Below are positions 45,640 through 55,995 of a DNA stretch of 64,000 bases, piece by piece (positions within the stretch are counted from its first letter, which is position 1; each line of letters starts with the position of its first letter). This DNA is from Magnolia sinica (Eukaryota > Streptophyta > Magnoliopsida > Magnoliales > Magnoliaceae): NCBI RefSeq assembly GCF_029962835.1, contig NC_080590.1, positions 61,626,001 through 61,690,000 on the forward strand. Direction: 5' to 3'. The notes under the pieces were generated by a model. It searched no databases and was not told where the DNA came from. It saw only the letters and a list, made by a program, of their open reading frames with translations. The position numbers were made by a program, and so were the translations under genes.

Positions 45640-45870
45640 TTCCGTCTTCCGACTTTAATTGAGCAGTAACCTTCGATATCATCGAGCATAGGTTCGATGA
45701 TATCGATATACCCTATTTAATATTTTCAATGAAGAGTTCGAGGGAAGACCAACCGTCCTGACGTTTCAGCTTCTTGAGAGGTCGTCGATGATATCGATTC
45801 TTGGTTGATGTTATCGAAAAATTCACATGATGTATCGACAGACATATCGAAGATGAATTTTATTCATTTT
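45640..45870 (-). promoter_or_regulatory. TCGATATC motif cluster upstream of the C1 extra ORF
   Basis: At least six variants (CTTCGATATCATCGAG, TTCGATGATATCGATA, GTCGATGATATCGATT and others) in about 230 bp just upstream of the extra ORF's start on its coding strand. This is the LTR motif found inside the element. C2 shows GTCGATCATATCAATC in the same position at the window edge. It could be a promoter for the ORF (inference). Confidence 0.5.
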
Positions 45871-46114
45871 TTAGAATTTCGACAGACTTTTGTGTATAAT
45901 TTCAGTATATCTAAAAATCAGGCAGTATACATAATAAAATTTTGTACACACATTGTACAGACCAAAAATTATAAACACCTAGATGTTTATATACAAAAGA
46001 TTGAGGTGAGAAACCTCAGATAAATAATTAGAACTTTAGCAAAATTGCATCATTTCAGCAGCTATCCAGGTCTAGATGTAAGACTTGGACATGTTTTTCC
46101 ATTCTCAATTATTT

Positions 46115-46560
46115 CTAGGCATATGAATCAATCTTTCCTTTCCCTTTAATAACATGACAATGGTTGTTTGTGCGAGAACCTTTCATAACTGATTTTCCTG
46201 AAAGGTCTAGTATCTTGCATTTTTCTTTGTTGAATGTAACCACATGCTCATTGTCACATATTTGAGAAATGCTTAAAAGATTATGCGTTAATCCTTTTGT
46301 GCAAAAGGCATTCTCATTTTTTAACAAATTTATTCCTTTAATAATTCCCTGTCCAATTAACTTAGTGGTGCTTCCGTCTCCATATGTGACTATCCCATTA
46401 TTAAGATCTGTATAATTTGAAAGGAGGGATTTGTCACCTATGACATGTCGTGAACAACTACTATCTAGGTACCACTTAGTATCATTGCCTGTTATATGAT
46501 TTGAATGAGTGACAAGGCAATTCTTCTTTTCTTTTACTACCCATTATGTGACAGGCTTTT
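46115..46560 (-). pseudogene. Copia protease start of C1
   Basis: The coding strand reads KWYLDSSCSRHVIGDKSLL at about 46420-46480. The family's active site is D-S-G-C-S-R-H, so the Gly is replaced by Ser here, which would be expected to impair activity. The frame 46327-46115 (LLSISQICDNEHVVTFNKEKCKILD) is the segment between protease and the GAG pre-integrase domain. A stop after about 71 codons ends it, and no integrase follows. The start of a large internal deletion lies near 46115 or shortly below. Confidence 0.8.
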
Positions 46561-46599
46561 TAACCATGGAAGTTTTAGTTTCTTTAATCAAGTTAGGCA

Positions 46600-48504
46600 A
46601 CTGAATCATGTTACCTTGTCTTACAAATTCATTAGTTTTCTTATTCAGTTCAGCCACTTAATTCATTAACTCCATTCTGTTGATCATTTCAGGTGATGAT
46701 GGATGTGTTCTTCTTCTATCCATATTTTGAGGTGGACTCCTGTCATTTGGTATTGTTCTTCTGGTTGGCTTGTGTTTATCGATATGATTTTGACCAGAGT
46801 TCTGTTGTGTCCTCCTAAGTGTCAAGCATTCAAACTTATAATGACCCGAATCACCACATAAATGACAGACTGGAGTAGTTTTTGTGTTACTTCCTGAAGC
46901 AGCAGATTTTTCAGCCATTGGTGCTACATTTCTAGTTTTTATTTTAAATTTATAATATCTTAAGCCACTCTTGTCCTTTCCTTGTATTCTCATTCCTAAG
47001 AGTTTTTCTAATTTCTTATCACTTTGGGAAAACTTATAGTTTATCTTAGCAAGGTTTCTAAATTCCTCTAAATTAAACAGGAGTGTGATTTTCATTTTGA
47101 AGGAGCATGTTTTTGTCTTTTAATAGCTCAACCTATTTGTTTAGTTTTTTAGACTCAGATTTAAGGAAGGTGTTGATTCTTTCTAATCTATCATTATCAG
47201 AATGATATTGTTGTAGATCATTAATTAGATGTGAATTAATTTCCAAGGTTTTATCCAGATCTTCTGGCAGCAATTCCTTTTTAATTTCAAATATTCCAAG
47301 TCTTCTGACTATATTGATGCTATGGATGTAGAGTTGATTGTAAGCATCTTGTAGTTTGTTCTGTTCTTCTTCTTCTTCCTTTTCAGTTTCCTCATTATCA
47401 GATGGAAATGATTCAGTGGCTTGCGATTCTTCCTCGTTCTTAGTTTTAATGGGAGTGATTGGAGCAGTGGAGACCATAAGATTTTAAAGATTTTTGATCT
47501 CCATCGCTTTCTGAGTCGTTAGATTCTGAGTTTGATTCTTATGTATCATCCCATGTGGCAGCCATTGCTTTGCCCTTAGTTTTTCTATTTGGGCATTCAG
47601 TAGACAGGTGTCCAAACTTCTGACAGGCATAACATTGTGGTTCTTTGATCTTTTTACCAAAGTTACCTGCAGAATGTTTGTTGTCCACCTTTCTTCCTTT
47701 AAACGGACAGCCACGATTTTTTTAAAAGAATTTTCTGAACCGTTGTGCTAATAAAGCCACTTCTTCATCTTCATTTTCTCTTTCACTTTTAATGTCCTCA
47801 TTTGGTGTATTCTTTGATGTTTTGAGGACAGTAGTTTTGGATTTAGGGGTTTGTTTGAAGTGTAGTTCAAATGTTTGTAGGGAACCTACTAGTTCTTCTA
47901 CTTTCATTTCATCTATGTTTTTACATTCTTCAATGGCTGTTACTTTAGGATTGAACCGTTCCGGTAATGATCTCAGTATTTTCCTACAGATTTTTGGAAC
48001 TGAAACTTTCTCACTTAATCCACCCATGGAGTTGCAAATGATATTTAGTTTTGTGAAAAACTTCATGAAGGTCTCATGCTCTTCCATTCTGAGACTTTCG
48101 AACTGTGATGTTAGGAGTTGTAGTTTAGATCTCTTCATAGTGCTTGTTCCTTCATGGCTTATTTCCAACAAATCTCATGCTTCTTTGGTTGTCACACAAA
48201 TACTGATTTGATTGAAAATATCTTGGGACACAGCACAGTAGATAACATTCATAGCTTTAGCCTTAGCAGTTTGGTTTTCTTTATCGAATTCTGTCCACTT
48301 TTCTTTGGATTTTGGTTTGGTGATAGTTCTGTCATTTTCAAGTACTATTTGTTCAGACAGTGGCACATATCCTCTTTCAACTATATCCTAAACATCATGA
48401 TCCAAAGATCTCAGAAAGTAGTGCATCCTAGCCTTCCAGTATACATAATTTGATCCATCAAACACTGGAGGTCTAGTGACTGATGAGCCCTCTCCTTTGG
48501 CTAT
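46600..48504 (-). pseudogene. Gag of C1, SIRE-like, with two zinc knuckles
   Basis: The start equivalent to C3's ATG is ATA at 48504-48502. Readable blocks: PPVFDGSNY.YWKARMHYFL, KSKEKWTEFDKENQTAKAKAMNVIYCAVS (48366-48175), then ESLRMEEHETFMKFFTKLN and KICRKILRSLPERFNPKV (48171-47722). First knuckle C-Y-A-C-Q-K-F-G-H-L-S-T-E-C is at 47593-47634. Next come a Glu-rich coiled-coil segment (47477-47133) and a second knuckle C-H-L-C-G-D-S-G-H-Y-K-F-E-C at 46826-46867. Two knuckles separated by a coiled coil are typical of SIRE-type gag. Several stops and frameshifts break it. Confidence 0.85.
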
Positions 48505-48561
48505 ATTACCAACTTCAGTCAAGATCACTCTCTAGGCGGTGAAGCCCTTTAAGAGAGACCC

Positions 48562-48573
48562 GCTCTCATACCA
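48562..48573 (-). other. C1 primer binding site (initiator tRNA-Met-like)
   Basis: The coding strand reads TGGTATGAGAGC, one base from TGGTATCAGAGC, two bases inside the 5' LTR. Confidence 0.85.
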
Positions 48574-48575
48574 AA

Positions 48576-50943
48576 TGAAATTGCAGTAATGACTGCTTTA
48601 GTTGAAGTAGGAATATGCCAATATGTCCTAGAGGGGGGTGAATAGGACTTTTATAAAAAAATTATGGTTTATTTAAGGTCCTATCAAACTTGTCCTGAGT
48701 AGATATGCATGAATCATGATTTCTCCAAAATAACTCTAATGGCTTCCAAGCCAAATAGAGGATCTAATCATAATGTTACTTGACAGATAAGATACATTTC
48801 GTAGATTATGATGGATGTGACTGTGTGTGAGGTGTGTTCTTAGATTTTCAGTTATTAAAGCATTTAAAGGAATCACATAAGTAATCAAAGACTACTATCA
48901 ATCACATACACAATCATTTTTATAGTGGTTCAACTACTTGTCTACTCCACTCCCGGCTAACACACTCAACCCTTTAGTGTACCGGATTTCACTAACGAGG
49001 TTTCACAACAGGTTCACCTCAAATCGGAGGTTTTAAATCAGGTTCACCTCTAACTAGTACAACCTACACCTAGGCTAACAGTTTATACTCCCATGAACAA
49101 GGGTCAACACATAGCACCCAATTTTAGGGACACTGGCCAAGGATCCACTCAAGGAACCTCACAAGTTTATGCTCCCATGAGCAAGGGTTAACACAAAGCA
49201 CCCAACTTTTAGACCACCCTAGTCAAGGACCTACTATAAGGACCTAAGAGTTTATGCTCTCCACAGAGCAATGGTTAACATAAAGCACCCACCACGTACA
49301 CTCCCTCCAGAGGCTTTCTACGAGGACTTGCAAGGGGTGAGAAACACCATAGACCCAATCCTACAGAAGGAATGATCACAGGGGTCCTCTGAACTCTAAT
49401 AATTTACAGATAAGCAGATGAGTCCCTTTCAACACATTGTTGAAGATCTCCTCCTTTAATGAAGAACTTCAGCTTCCTTGATCCGCAACTCAGAAGATGT
49501 ACCAATACATGGTGACAGGTTAGGTCAAGGTTATAATGGAATCCTACTCTATTGAATATTTTTGAATATTTTCTTATAAGGGACATAGAGCGATTCCAAT
49601 CATCTATGCATTCAAGGCATCCCAGCTTAATGATTTGCCCTTAAGGTGGTAACTGGAGTATCCTTGAATGCGGAAGTTCATTCCCCAATCCACTCTATTG
49701 AATGTCAATGATGAGGGTGGATTGGAAGATGAACTCCCATAAGAGAAAAATGCTAAGGGTATATGATCTAGGGTTAAGCACATAAAAACACTCTCTTTTT
49801 CTCTATCAGTAACTAAGGGCAAGCTCTCATTAAATAGGCAGAAGGTTCCAACGGATATAAAACGGTCACATTTTTTTACAGAGTTCGATATCATCAAGCA
49901 GGGTCGATATCATCGAGCGTATACTCTCGATAACATCGACTGGCCGCTCAATGACACTAACTTAAATGTTAAATGCTTTTGAACCCTTTATCTAGCTGGT
50001 TGAGGAAATCGAACATGCATTGATGTCATCGAATTTCAAACTCCGATTTCATCGATACGAGGTTCGATTCCTCGACATTTGAAAAATGAGAGAGCCTTGC
50101 CTTTGAAAATTTTCAGGTTTAAAAGAATGATCGAGGCAGACTCAATATCATCAGAATTTGAATGTTGATGATATCAATAGTCATGTCGATGCATCGATAA
50201 ATCCAAAGGATTTTCCAGTTAAGCTTGCTGGACAGTTTATGTCCATTCTCGATGACATCGACCCAACCTCGATATCATCGATATTTGAATATCGATTCTA
50301 TCAAGTGACCCTCGATCCAAGATAGAACGACCTGAAAATATTGCTGGAAAATAGAGTGTCCAAAACTGATATCATTGAAGGGCTTCCCATATCATCAAAA
50401 TTTGAATTCTGAGGATATCGAGGAGACTTCGATATATCGAGGATTTTGTGATTTACCTTAGCAGAACTTGGACACATTATATGTGATGTCGATTTTATCG
50501 AGTTAGCTTTGATATACTCATAATTCAATTATCGATGATATCGATACGACTATCGATACATCGATAATTCCATCTAGAGGTATATGCAGTTGTTGGACAT
50601 CTTATGTCCTCATTTCAATATTATCGAGTGAGTTTCAAGGACATCAATAGCAAGGTTCAATTCCATTGAACTACTTGTTGATAAATCGACAAAGGTAGAA
50701 AACTTAGAGATTTTTCTGCAGTTTTGAAAAGGTTTTCTAACCCAAAAACCCTATGATATTCGAATCAATTTTAAGGGTTTTAATTACCTAGTGTTTTGGG
50801 ACATTGGATGTGAGGCTAAGATTTACCTATGGTGAGTTCGGGCTCACATCTAGTTGAGGCAGACAGTTGATTGATCTTCCTATGGAGCTTCTCTGTCTAG
50901 CCAACTCAACACTCACGCTAATTGACAAACTAGGACACTTTCA
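48576..50943 (-). repeat. C1 5' LTR
   Basis: 2368 bp, aligned end to end with 41368-43700. It contains the same tandem units (about 49079-49290) and the motif cluster at 49880-50690, including the palindrome around 50275-50295. No gene is seen. Confidence 0.93.
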
Positions 50944-50948
50944 CGACC

Positions 50949-51395
50949 AAGCTGAGATCAGGAATTTACCACTTGGATAGAAGTCCCTTATAATAGACCC
51001 CACAGGTTACGATACTACGCACTATCATCCTGACTTCACACTCCAGATTGGTCATTTCTTTCACACCACATATTGCATTGCATCCTCAACACATCGCATT
51101 TGGTTTACTATGCTTCTGTATTGCCTAGCCTGAAGAAGGCTGATGGTATTCATGGCTCATCAAGAATTGCATATTGCATTGCATCCTCGGCATCTGATAT
51201 TTGGCTCACTATGACTCTGCATTGCATCACGATCTACATTGCATACTCTGATATTAAATGACTTATAGACTTGTCAGTATTCTGCTCAAGCTAATATTAT
51301 ATGCTTGGCACATGCTTTGTGCACACACGTACACCACCCTCTAAACTTCGTAGTAAGCTTATGCATGATCGTTGTGTGCAGGTGACATTTAATCA
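50949..51395 (+). repeat. L 3' LTR, second part
   Basis: Continues the L LTR after C1 and matches 21910-22360 apart from a deletion of roughly 50 bp near 50965. It is cut at 51395 by A3, before the LTR's expected end. The last 330 or so bases of the LTR are not in the window. Confidence 0.83.
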
Positions 51396-52628
51396 TGTCG
51401 AGGGTCAAATATTGCATTTAGACCACAATTATTACTTGGTTTTATGTACATGTTAGTGCTTAAACGTTCTATTTTAATCATGTATGTGTTGCAAGGTGAA
51501 TTTAGGAGCTTGGACTGAAAAGGGTATTAAAAGCATGTATTTAACACTAAAAAATCACCAAGGCAAGGGACGGATCTTAGGAGACTGAGATTGAAGAATT
51601 CAAATGCCAAAGATCCGAGAAAACAAAGCCATTGAAGATAAAGGAGCCTAAAAATCATCCTGAATGCAAGCTCACTGTGTTTCTACCATCCGTTTGGCAC
51701 AAAACTTTATATCTACCTTGAGGATCATAAAGAAACCGTACACATAAAATTTCAGCCCTCGGATCTTTGTGGAAGTGGTCCAACGGGAAGATAAGCCATA
51801 AATCACCGATTTTGGGGCCCACCTGATCTTTGGATATTCTTTAATTTTAGTCTCAACCCCTCAAATTAGATGGAGAAATGAATGGACGGTGTAGATGTTT
51901 GAAAAACATCACGATAGACCCCACCTTTGGTTGGGTGCACACACAGCGCACACACACCAGATGTGCACCGAACTAAGGGAGTCGGTCAGCATGCGCTGAC
52001 TCGACTCCCAGCCACCTCTCTTACATAGGCAGTAAACTGACGTCTACTGTGATGAGTTGTGGCCCACCATCATCTGTCGTTTCGATAATCTGAACCGTCC
52101 ACTATGTCCAGACGGTGTGGCCGACCAAAATCATGGAGTCGACATGTATCCATGCACGTGCTCATAAGAAGACCACTTTAAATGTAGGATGAATGGTAGG
52201 AAGATTGATCCCTTGGGCCACATCAAACTCAAGAAAAAGTGTCCATTCCCAACAAAAATTTCATTATTAGTCTAATGGACGGAGTGAATTTCGTTGTTGA
52301 CATCGATCATGGGCCCCACCGACGCTGCCGACTCCAACTACGTAATTCATTACGTAGCACGTGCGTCCGGAGAAAACCTCTTGCTATGGGCCGTTGCACG
52401 ACCATAACCGTGATTAGATCCATGATTTGAACCATCCGCAAGCTGCAAAAGGGGTCACGACCCTTCCCATGGAGTCAAAATGGACATCGTGGATGATCCC
52501 TACCCCAAAAACCAATCCAAATGCAACTCACTCTTGTGGTTTCACTGCGTAAGGTGCGAAAGGAGAAAGCTGTGTAAGCTCTCCACTGACTCCAACCTAA
52601 CCGACCAACCTACACCATGTTTATAAAG

Positions 52629-52676
<48 letters not shown>

Positions 52677-53541
52677 ATCTGATGTGGGAAGAAACAGACG
52701 AGAGAGAGAGAGAGAGAGGAGTGGATGACTGCCACAGAGTTTTTCTTCCTCCTTAATAGTTTCTTCATTTGATGTTATTTTTAAGAGATTTTTAGCTTGA
52801 TCATGTCTATGATAGGCTAAACCTCTTAGCTAGGGCTACGAGGTGAAGCTTGTTGCATGATGGGATCATTTCTATGCTTTAATTCATGTCAAGTTGAACT
52901 GTCTTTGAATTTAGTTTGACTATAAGAAATACTTTTAGTTTTTAATGGTTTGTTATGACTTAAATTACAATAGATCTGCGATAGCTTTGAGTATGTTCTT
53001 TTCATTATAGGGATTGTGAAATCGGGAACCCTGTTGTTCACCATCATCTCATGGACATGGTTGGATGATGAAATCCTTCCTAACGTTCATAATTCTCTCA
53101 GATTGGTTGTGGATTGGTAAATTCTATTATTTGCTTTGTCTCATGGGCATGGTTTTGTGATGGAATCACTTCTAGTTCTCATACCTATCATTCATTGAAA
53201 ACTAGATCAAAGGAAGTTTATATTTGATTTTTAAAGAGATATCTTCCAATTGGATGAAAATAGGACTCTGATTCCAGTTGTATTCTTAAATCAAGCATAG
53301 ATCTCCCTGATCTCTACAAGTGGATCCATGGAAACCCTAGTTTCCTACCTTTGAATTTTATAAGTTTTATTTTAATAATTCACCATTATTCTTTTACATT
53401 CTCTTGATTTAAATTACATCTTCTTCTAGTTCTAGTTCTGGTTACTTTCAGAATACGTATAAGGTTCAGTCGCTGTGGATTCGACCTTGGTCTTACCAAG
53501 ATTATTACTACATTACGACCCTACACTTGGGGTTGTGAACA
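51396..53541 (+). repeat. A3 5' LTR
   Basis: Starts TGTCGAGGGTCAAATATTGC and ends GGTTGTGAACA, matching both coding-strand ends of the A2 LTRs. It is 2146 bp and contains two GA microsatellites near 52629-52673 and 52699-52718. No gene is seen. Confidence 0.92.
52629..52718. repeat. (GA)n microsatellites in the A3 LTR
   Basis: Two GA runs separated by about 25 bp. The A2 LTRs lack them. Confidence 0.95.
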
Positions 53542-53547
53542 AGTTTT

Positions 53548-53565
53548 TGGCGCCGTTGCCGAGGA
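53548..53565 (+). other. A3 primer binding site (tRNA-Asp type)
   Basis: TGGCGCCGTTGCCGAGGA, one base from the complement of the plant tRNA-Asp 3' end. It lies six bases after the LTR. Confidence 0.93.
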
Positions 53566-53938
53566 CTAACGGTTGTGTTTTTCTAAGATTAACTAGTTTC
53601 ATAAGTAGGTTAAGATTAGTTTTTTTTTTTTTTAATTTTAGGATTAGGTTTTTCTATTTGATTTTTAGAAACTAACTTGCTTTCTAATTCTAGGGTTTAA
53701 AACTTTCCTAATCAGTCTTTTAGAAACTTTTTATTTTCTGTTTTTAGAAATTTTCCTTTTTTGGAAACCATTTTAATTTCTATTAGAACTTTCTAATTTG
53801 GGAATTCCTATTTTATAAACTAACTTGTTTTGTTTTGTTTTGGAGGACCTTAACTTAGGAACTTCTAATTTGGTAACTTCCTTCTAACTCCTCCCCTTTC
53901 TCTTTTTAGACTTCTATTTCTTTTCTCTCTTTTAGGTT
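53566..53938 (+). other. A3 untranslated leader
   Basis: T-rich with many TTTCTAATTT-like repeats, the counterpart of the A2 leader at 20020-20475. No gene is seen. Confidence 0.7.
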
Positions 53939-55418
53939 TATGCTAGAATCTGAAATTGAGAGTTGTGAGTGTTTCATGCCCAAGTGGGTCCGTGATAACA
54001 CTCAATGTCTTTTGAGTGAAGGAGGATTGGTTGAGGGGTTATCTATCCATCACAGGATAGAATTAATTAAGTGATGGCTGCAATCAACTGATCAATCAAC
54101 CGAGAAGACAACCTCAACCTCGGTTTGAGGAAGTCCAGGATGAGAATGAGGTGCATCAAACACCCTTGCCTCATACTTTGTGAGATTATTTACAACCAGC
54201 AGGGGTGAGTACGCCCTCATGCATGGTTTTTCTAGAAAATACGAGACATATGGATATCAAGCCAGGGGTGATCCAACTCCTTCCAAAATTCCATGGACTT
54301 GAATCTGAAAGTAGATATTTGCACTTGAAAGAGTTTGATGAGATCGTAACCACTTTATATTTTCCAAACGTGTCTGAGGACACGATCAGACTGAAACTCT
54401 TTCCCTTTTCTTTGAAAGAGAAAGCTAAGAGATGGTTGCATTCACTACATACCAGATCTATTGGCACATGGAATGACATGATAAGGGAGTTCATAAAGAA
54501 ATTTTTTCCACATCATAAAATGAACACCCTTAGAAAGTCAATCATGAACTTCGCCCAAAAGGAGGATGAAACATTCTTCCAATGTTGTGAAAGGTTCAAG
54601 GATCTTGTCATTTCATGCCCACAACATGGTTTTGAAACGTGGCGCATTACATACTTTTTCTATGATGGTCTGACATCTTCCATGTGCCAATTGGTTGAGA
54701 CGAATGTGCAATGTGGAATTCATGAATAAAAATGTCAATGATGTGTGGGACTACTTGGATAGACTTGCTGAAAACGCACAATCATGGGACACCTACCCAA
54801 AATCAAGCACCACTTCTAAGCCCACTAAATTAAAGGAGAAGGGCGGATTATACCTTTTGAAAGAGGATGATGATATAAATGCTAAAGTGTTTAATCTTAT
54901 AAGGAAATTTAAGGCCATGGAACTAAAGAAGGATAAGGTTAAGGAAACTGTTTACGGTATTTGTGCTTGCAACATTCACACAACTGAAAATTGTCCAACA
55001 ATACCTGCTTTTCTAGAGGTGTTGAATGAGCAATCCAATGCCGTGAATAATTACCAAAGACCTTTCAATGGACCTACCTCCAATACATATAATCCTAATT
55101 GGAAAGATCTTCCAAATTTCAGTTGGAGGAATGGACAAATGGCTACCCCTCAAGGTTTCTTCAATTAAATTCCAAATAAAGGGAAACCTCGAGAGGATCC
55201 AGTTTTAAAACATATTCAAGACCAAGAGCTACTAAATCGGAATTCGACACAAGCATTTCAGGATATCAGATCAACATTGGGAATGCTTGCATCATCAATT
55301 CAAAGGATAGAGTCTCACTTAACAATTGGGGGAAAGGGGATGCTTCTTGCTCAACCTCACCCCAATCCTAAACCGCAATATGAGATAAGTGATCCAAGAT
55401 CTTCAACTTAAATGAAGC
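53939..55418 (+). pseudogene. Gag of A3
   Basis: An N-terminal MPKWVRDNTQ-like sequence is near 53977. The core is in the frame 54205-54729: MDIKPGVIQLLPKFHGLESESRYLHLKEF, LKLFPFSLKEKAKRWLHSL, FETWRITYFFYDGLTSSM. A frame change near 54700 leads into 54695-55168. The zinc knuckle there reads Y-G-I-C-A-C-N-I-H-T-T-E-N-C: the first Cys is Tyr (TAC for TGT), so metal binding would be lost. The linker (QDIRSTLGMLASSIQRIESHL) continues with a stop near 55166 and ends at AAATGAAGC, where TGTAAATGC begins fragment E. It is better preserved than A1's gag and lies close to the primer site as expected. Confidence 0.87.
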
Positions 55419-55995
55419 TGTAAATGCTATATTGTAAATCTAGCACCTAGAGTTGTCAAATTTTGTTGTGCCAAATCATTTAGAATCTATATCATGTGTT
55501 GATGAGATGAATAGAACAACTTCGTGCATTTTAAAGTTGTCGATGTCTTCGTCAAACTTTTCTACATCTTCAAGTTGAAGAACATTGTCGAAGTTCAAGA
55601 TTTGAAGCTCAACTACAAGTACAATTTCAAGGCTCAAGTTCAAGTTTAATCTTCAAGTTCACTATTTTAAAGACTTAAGAACTCAAGCCCTAGCTCAAGC
55701 TCATGTTCAAGTTTTGAAGACAAGCTTCAAGTATTACAAGTGAATGAGTTAGTAGAGCAAACAATGTTTTGACTGTTCAAACTCACAAATAAGGTATGGA
55801 TGACCCTAGATTGACCATAGGATGAGTCATATTCATTGTATATTTTATTTGGGTCATTTCATAAGTTTATAGGTCATTTCCTCGACTAGTCCTAGTCTTT
55901 GGTTGACTAGTCCAAGCTCTGACTCGATCAGTTCAAGAGTTTCTCGACCAGTCCAAGATTTGTTATGAATTTTTAAAATTTTCTGTTGGACTCTC
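55419..55995 (+). mobile_element. E: unidentified fragment, possibly the start of another LTR
   Basis: Begins TGTAAATGCTATATTG exactly where A3 gag stops matching A1 and A2, and ends where the C3 LTR starts. It has no similarity I can see to other parts of the window. The middle (55560-55760) is crowded with CAAG and TTCAAG motifs, and the right part with GACTAGTCC and CGACCAGTCC. A TG start and absence of coding sequence suggest an LTR. The right part is outside the window. Confidence 0.4.

Larger units (their letters stand above)
41368..50943 (-). mobile_element. C1: SIRE-like Ty1/copia element lacking integrase, RT and RNase H, with an extra 3' ORF
   Basis: 9.6 kb. Minus-strand order: 5' LTR (48576-50943), iMet-like primer site, gag with two zinc knuckles, start of protease, about 0.5 kb motif-rich noncoding DNA, extra ORF (about 45566-44520), 3' noncoding region with C-rich tracts, polypurine tract, 3' LTR (41368-43700). 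LTR edges are TGAAAGTG and CAATTTCA. Integrase, RT and RNase H are absent between 46115 and 45566, so C1 is non-autonomous. The LTRs differ by several percent by eye, so it is older than T1. Confidence 0.9.
2174..51395 (+). mobile_element. L: large-LTR, small-body gypsy derivative (LARD-like), interrupted by four insertions
   Basis: L runs from TGTAAGGC at 2174. After removing nested elements it has a 5' LTR of about 5.3 kb (2174-6536 + 21728-22694), an iMet-type primer site, about 1.05 kb of body (22695-23206 + 36427-36955), a polypurine tract, and a 3' LTR (36956-41367 + 50949-51395) that is cut before its end. The two LTRs align along their length but have drifted clearly, more than T1's LTRs. 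The body keeps only a gag start, a gag zinc knuckle and the last codons of a chromodomain integrase, so L cannot encode its own enzymes. It would have depended on a Tekay/Del-like helper. Insertions into it are A2, T1, C1 and A3. Confidence 0.85.
51396..55418 (+). mobile_element. A3: Athila-like element, 5' LTR to gag
   Basis: LTR 51396-53541, tRNA-Asp primer site, leader and gag, then cut at 55418 by fragment E. Protease and pol are outside the window or lost. Sequence is homologous to A1 and A2. Confidence 0.9.
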
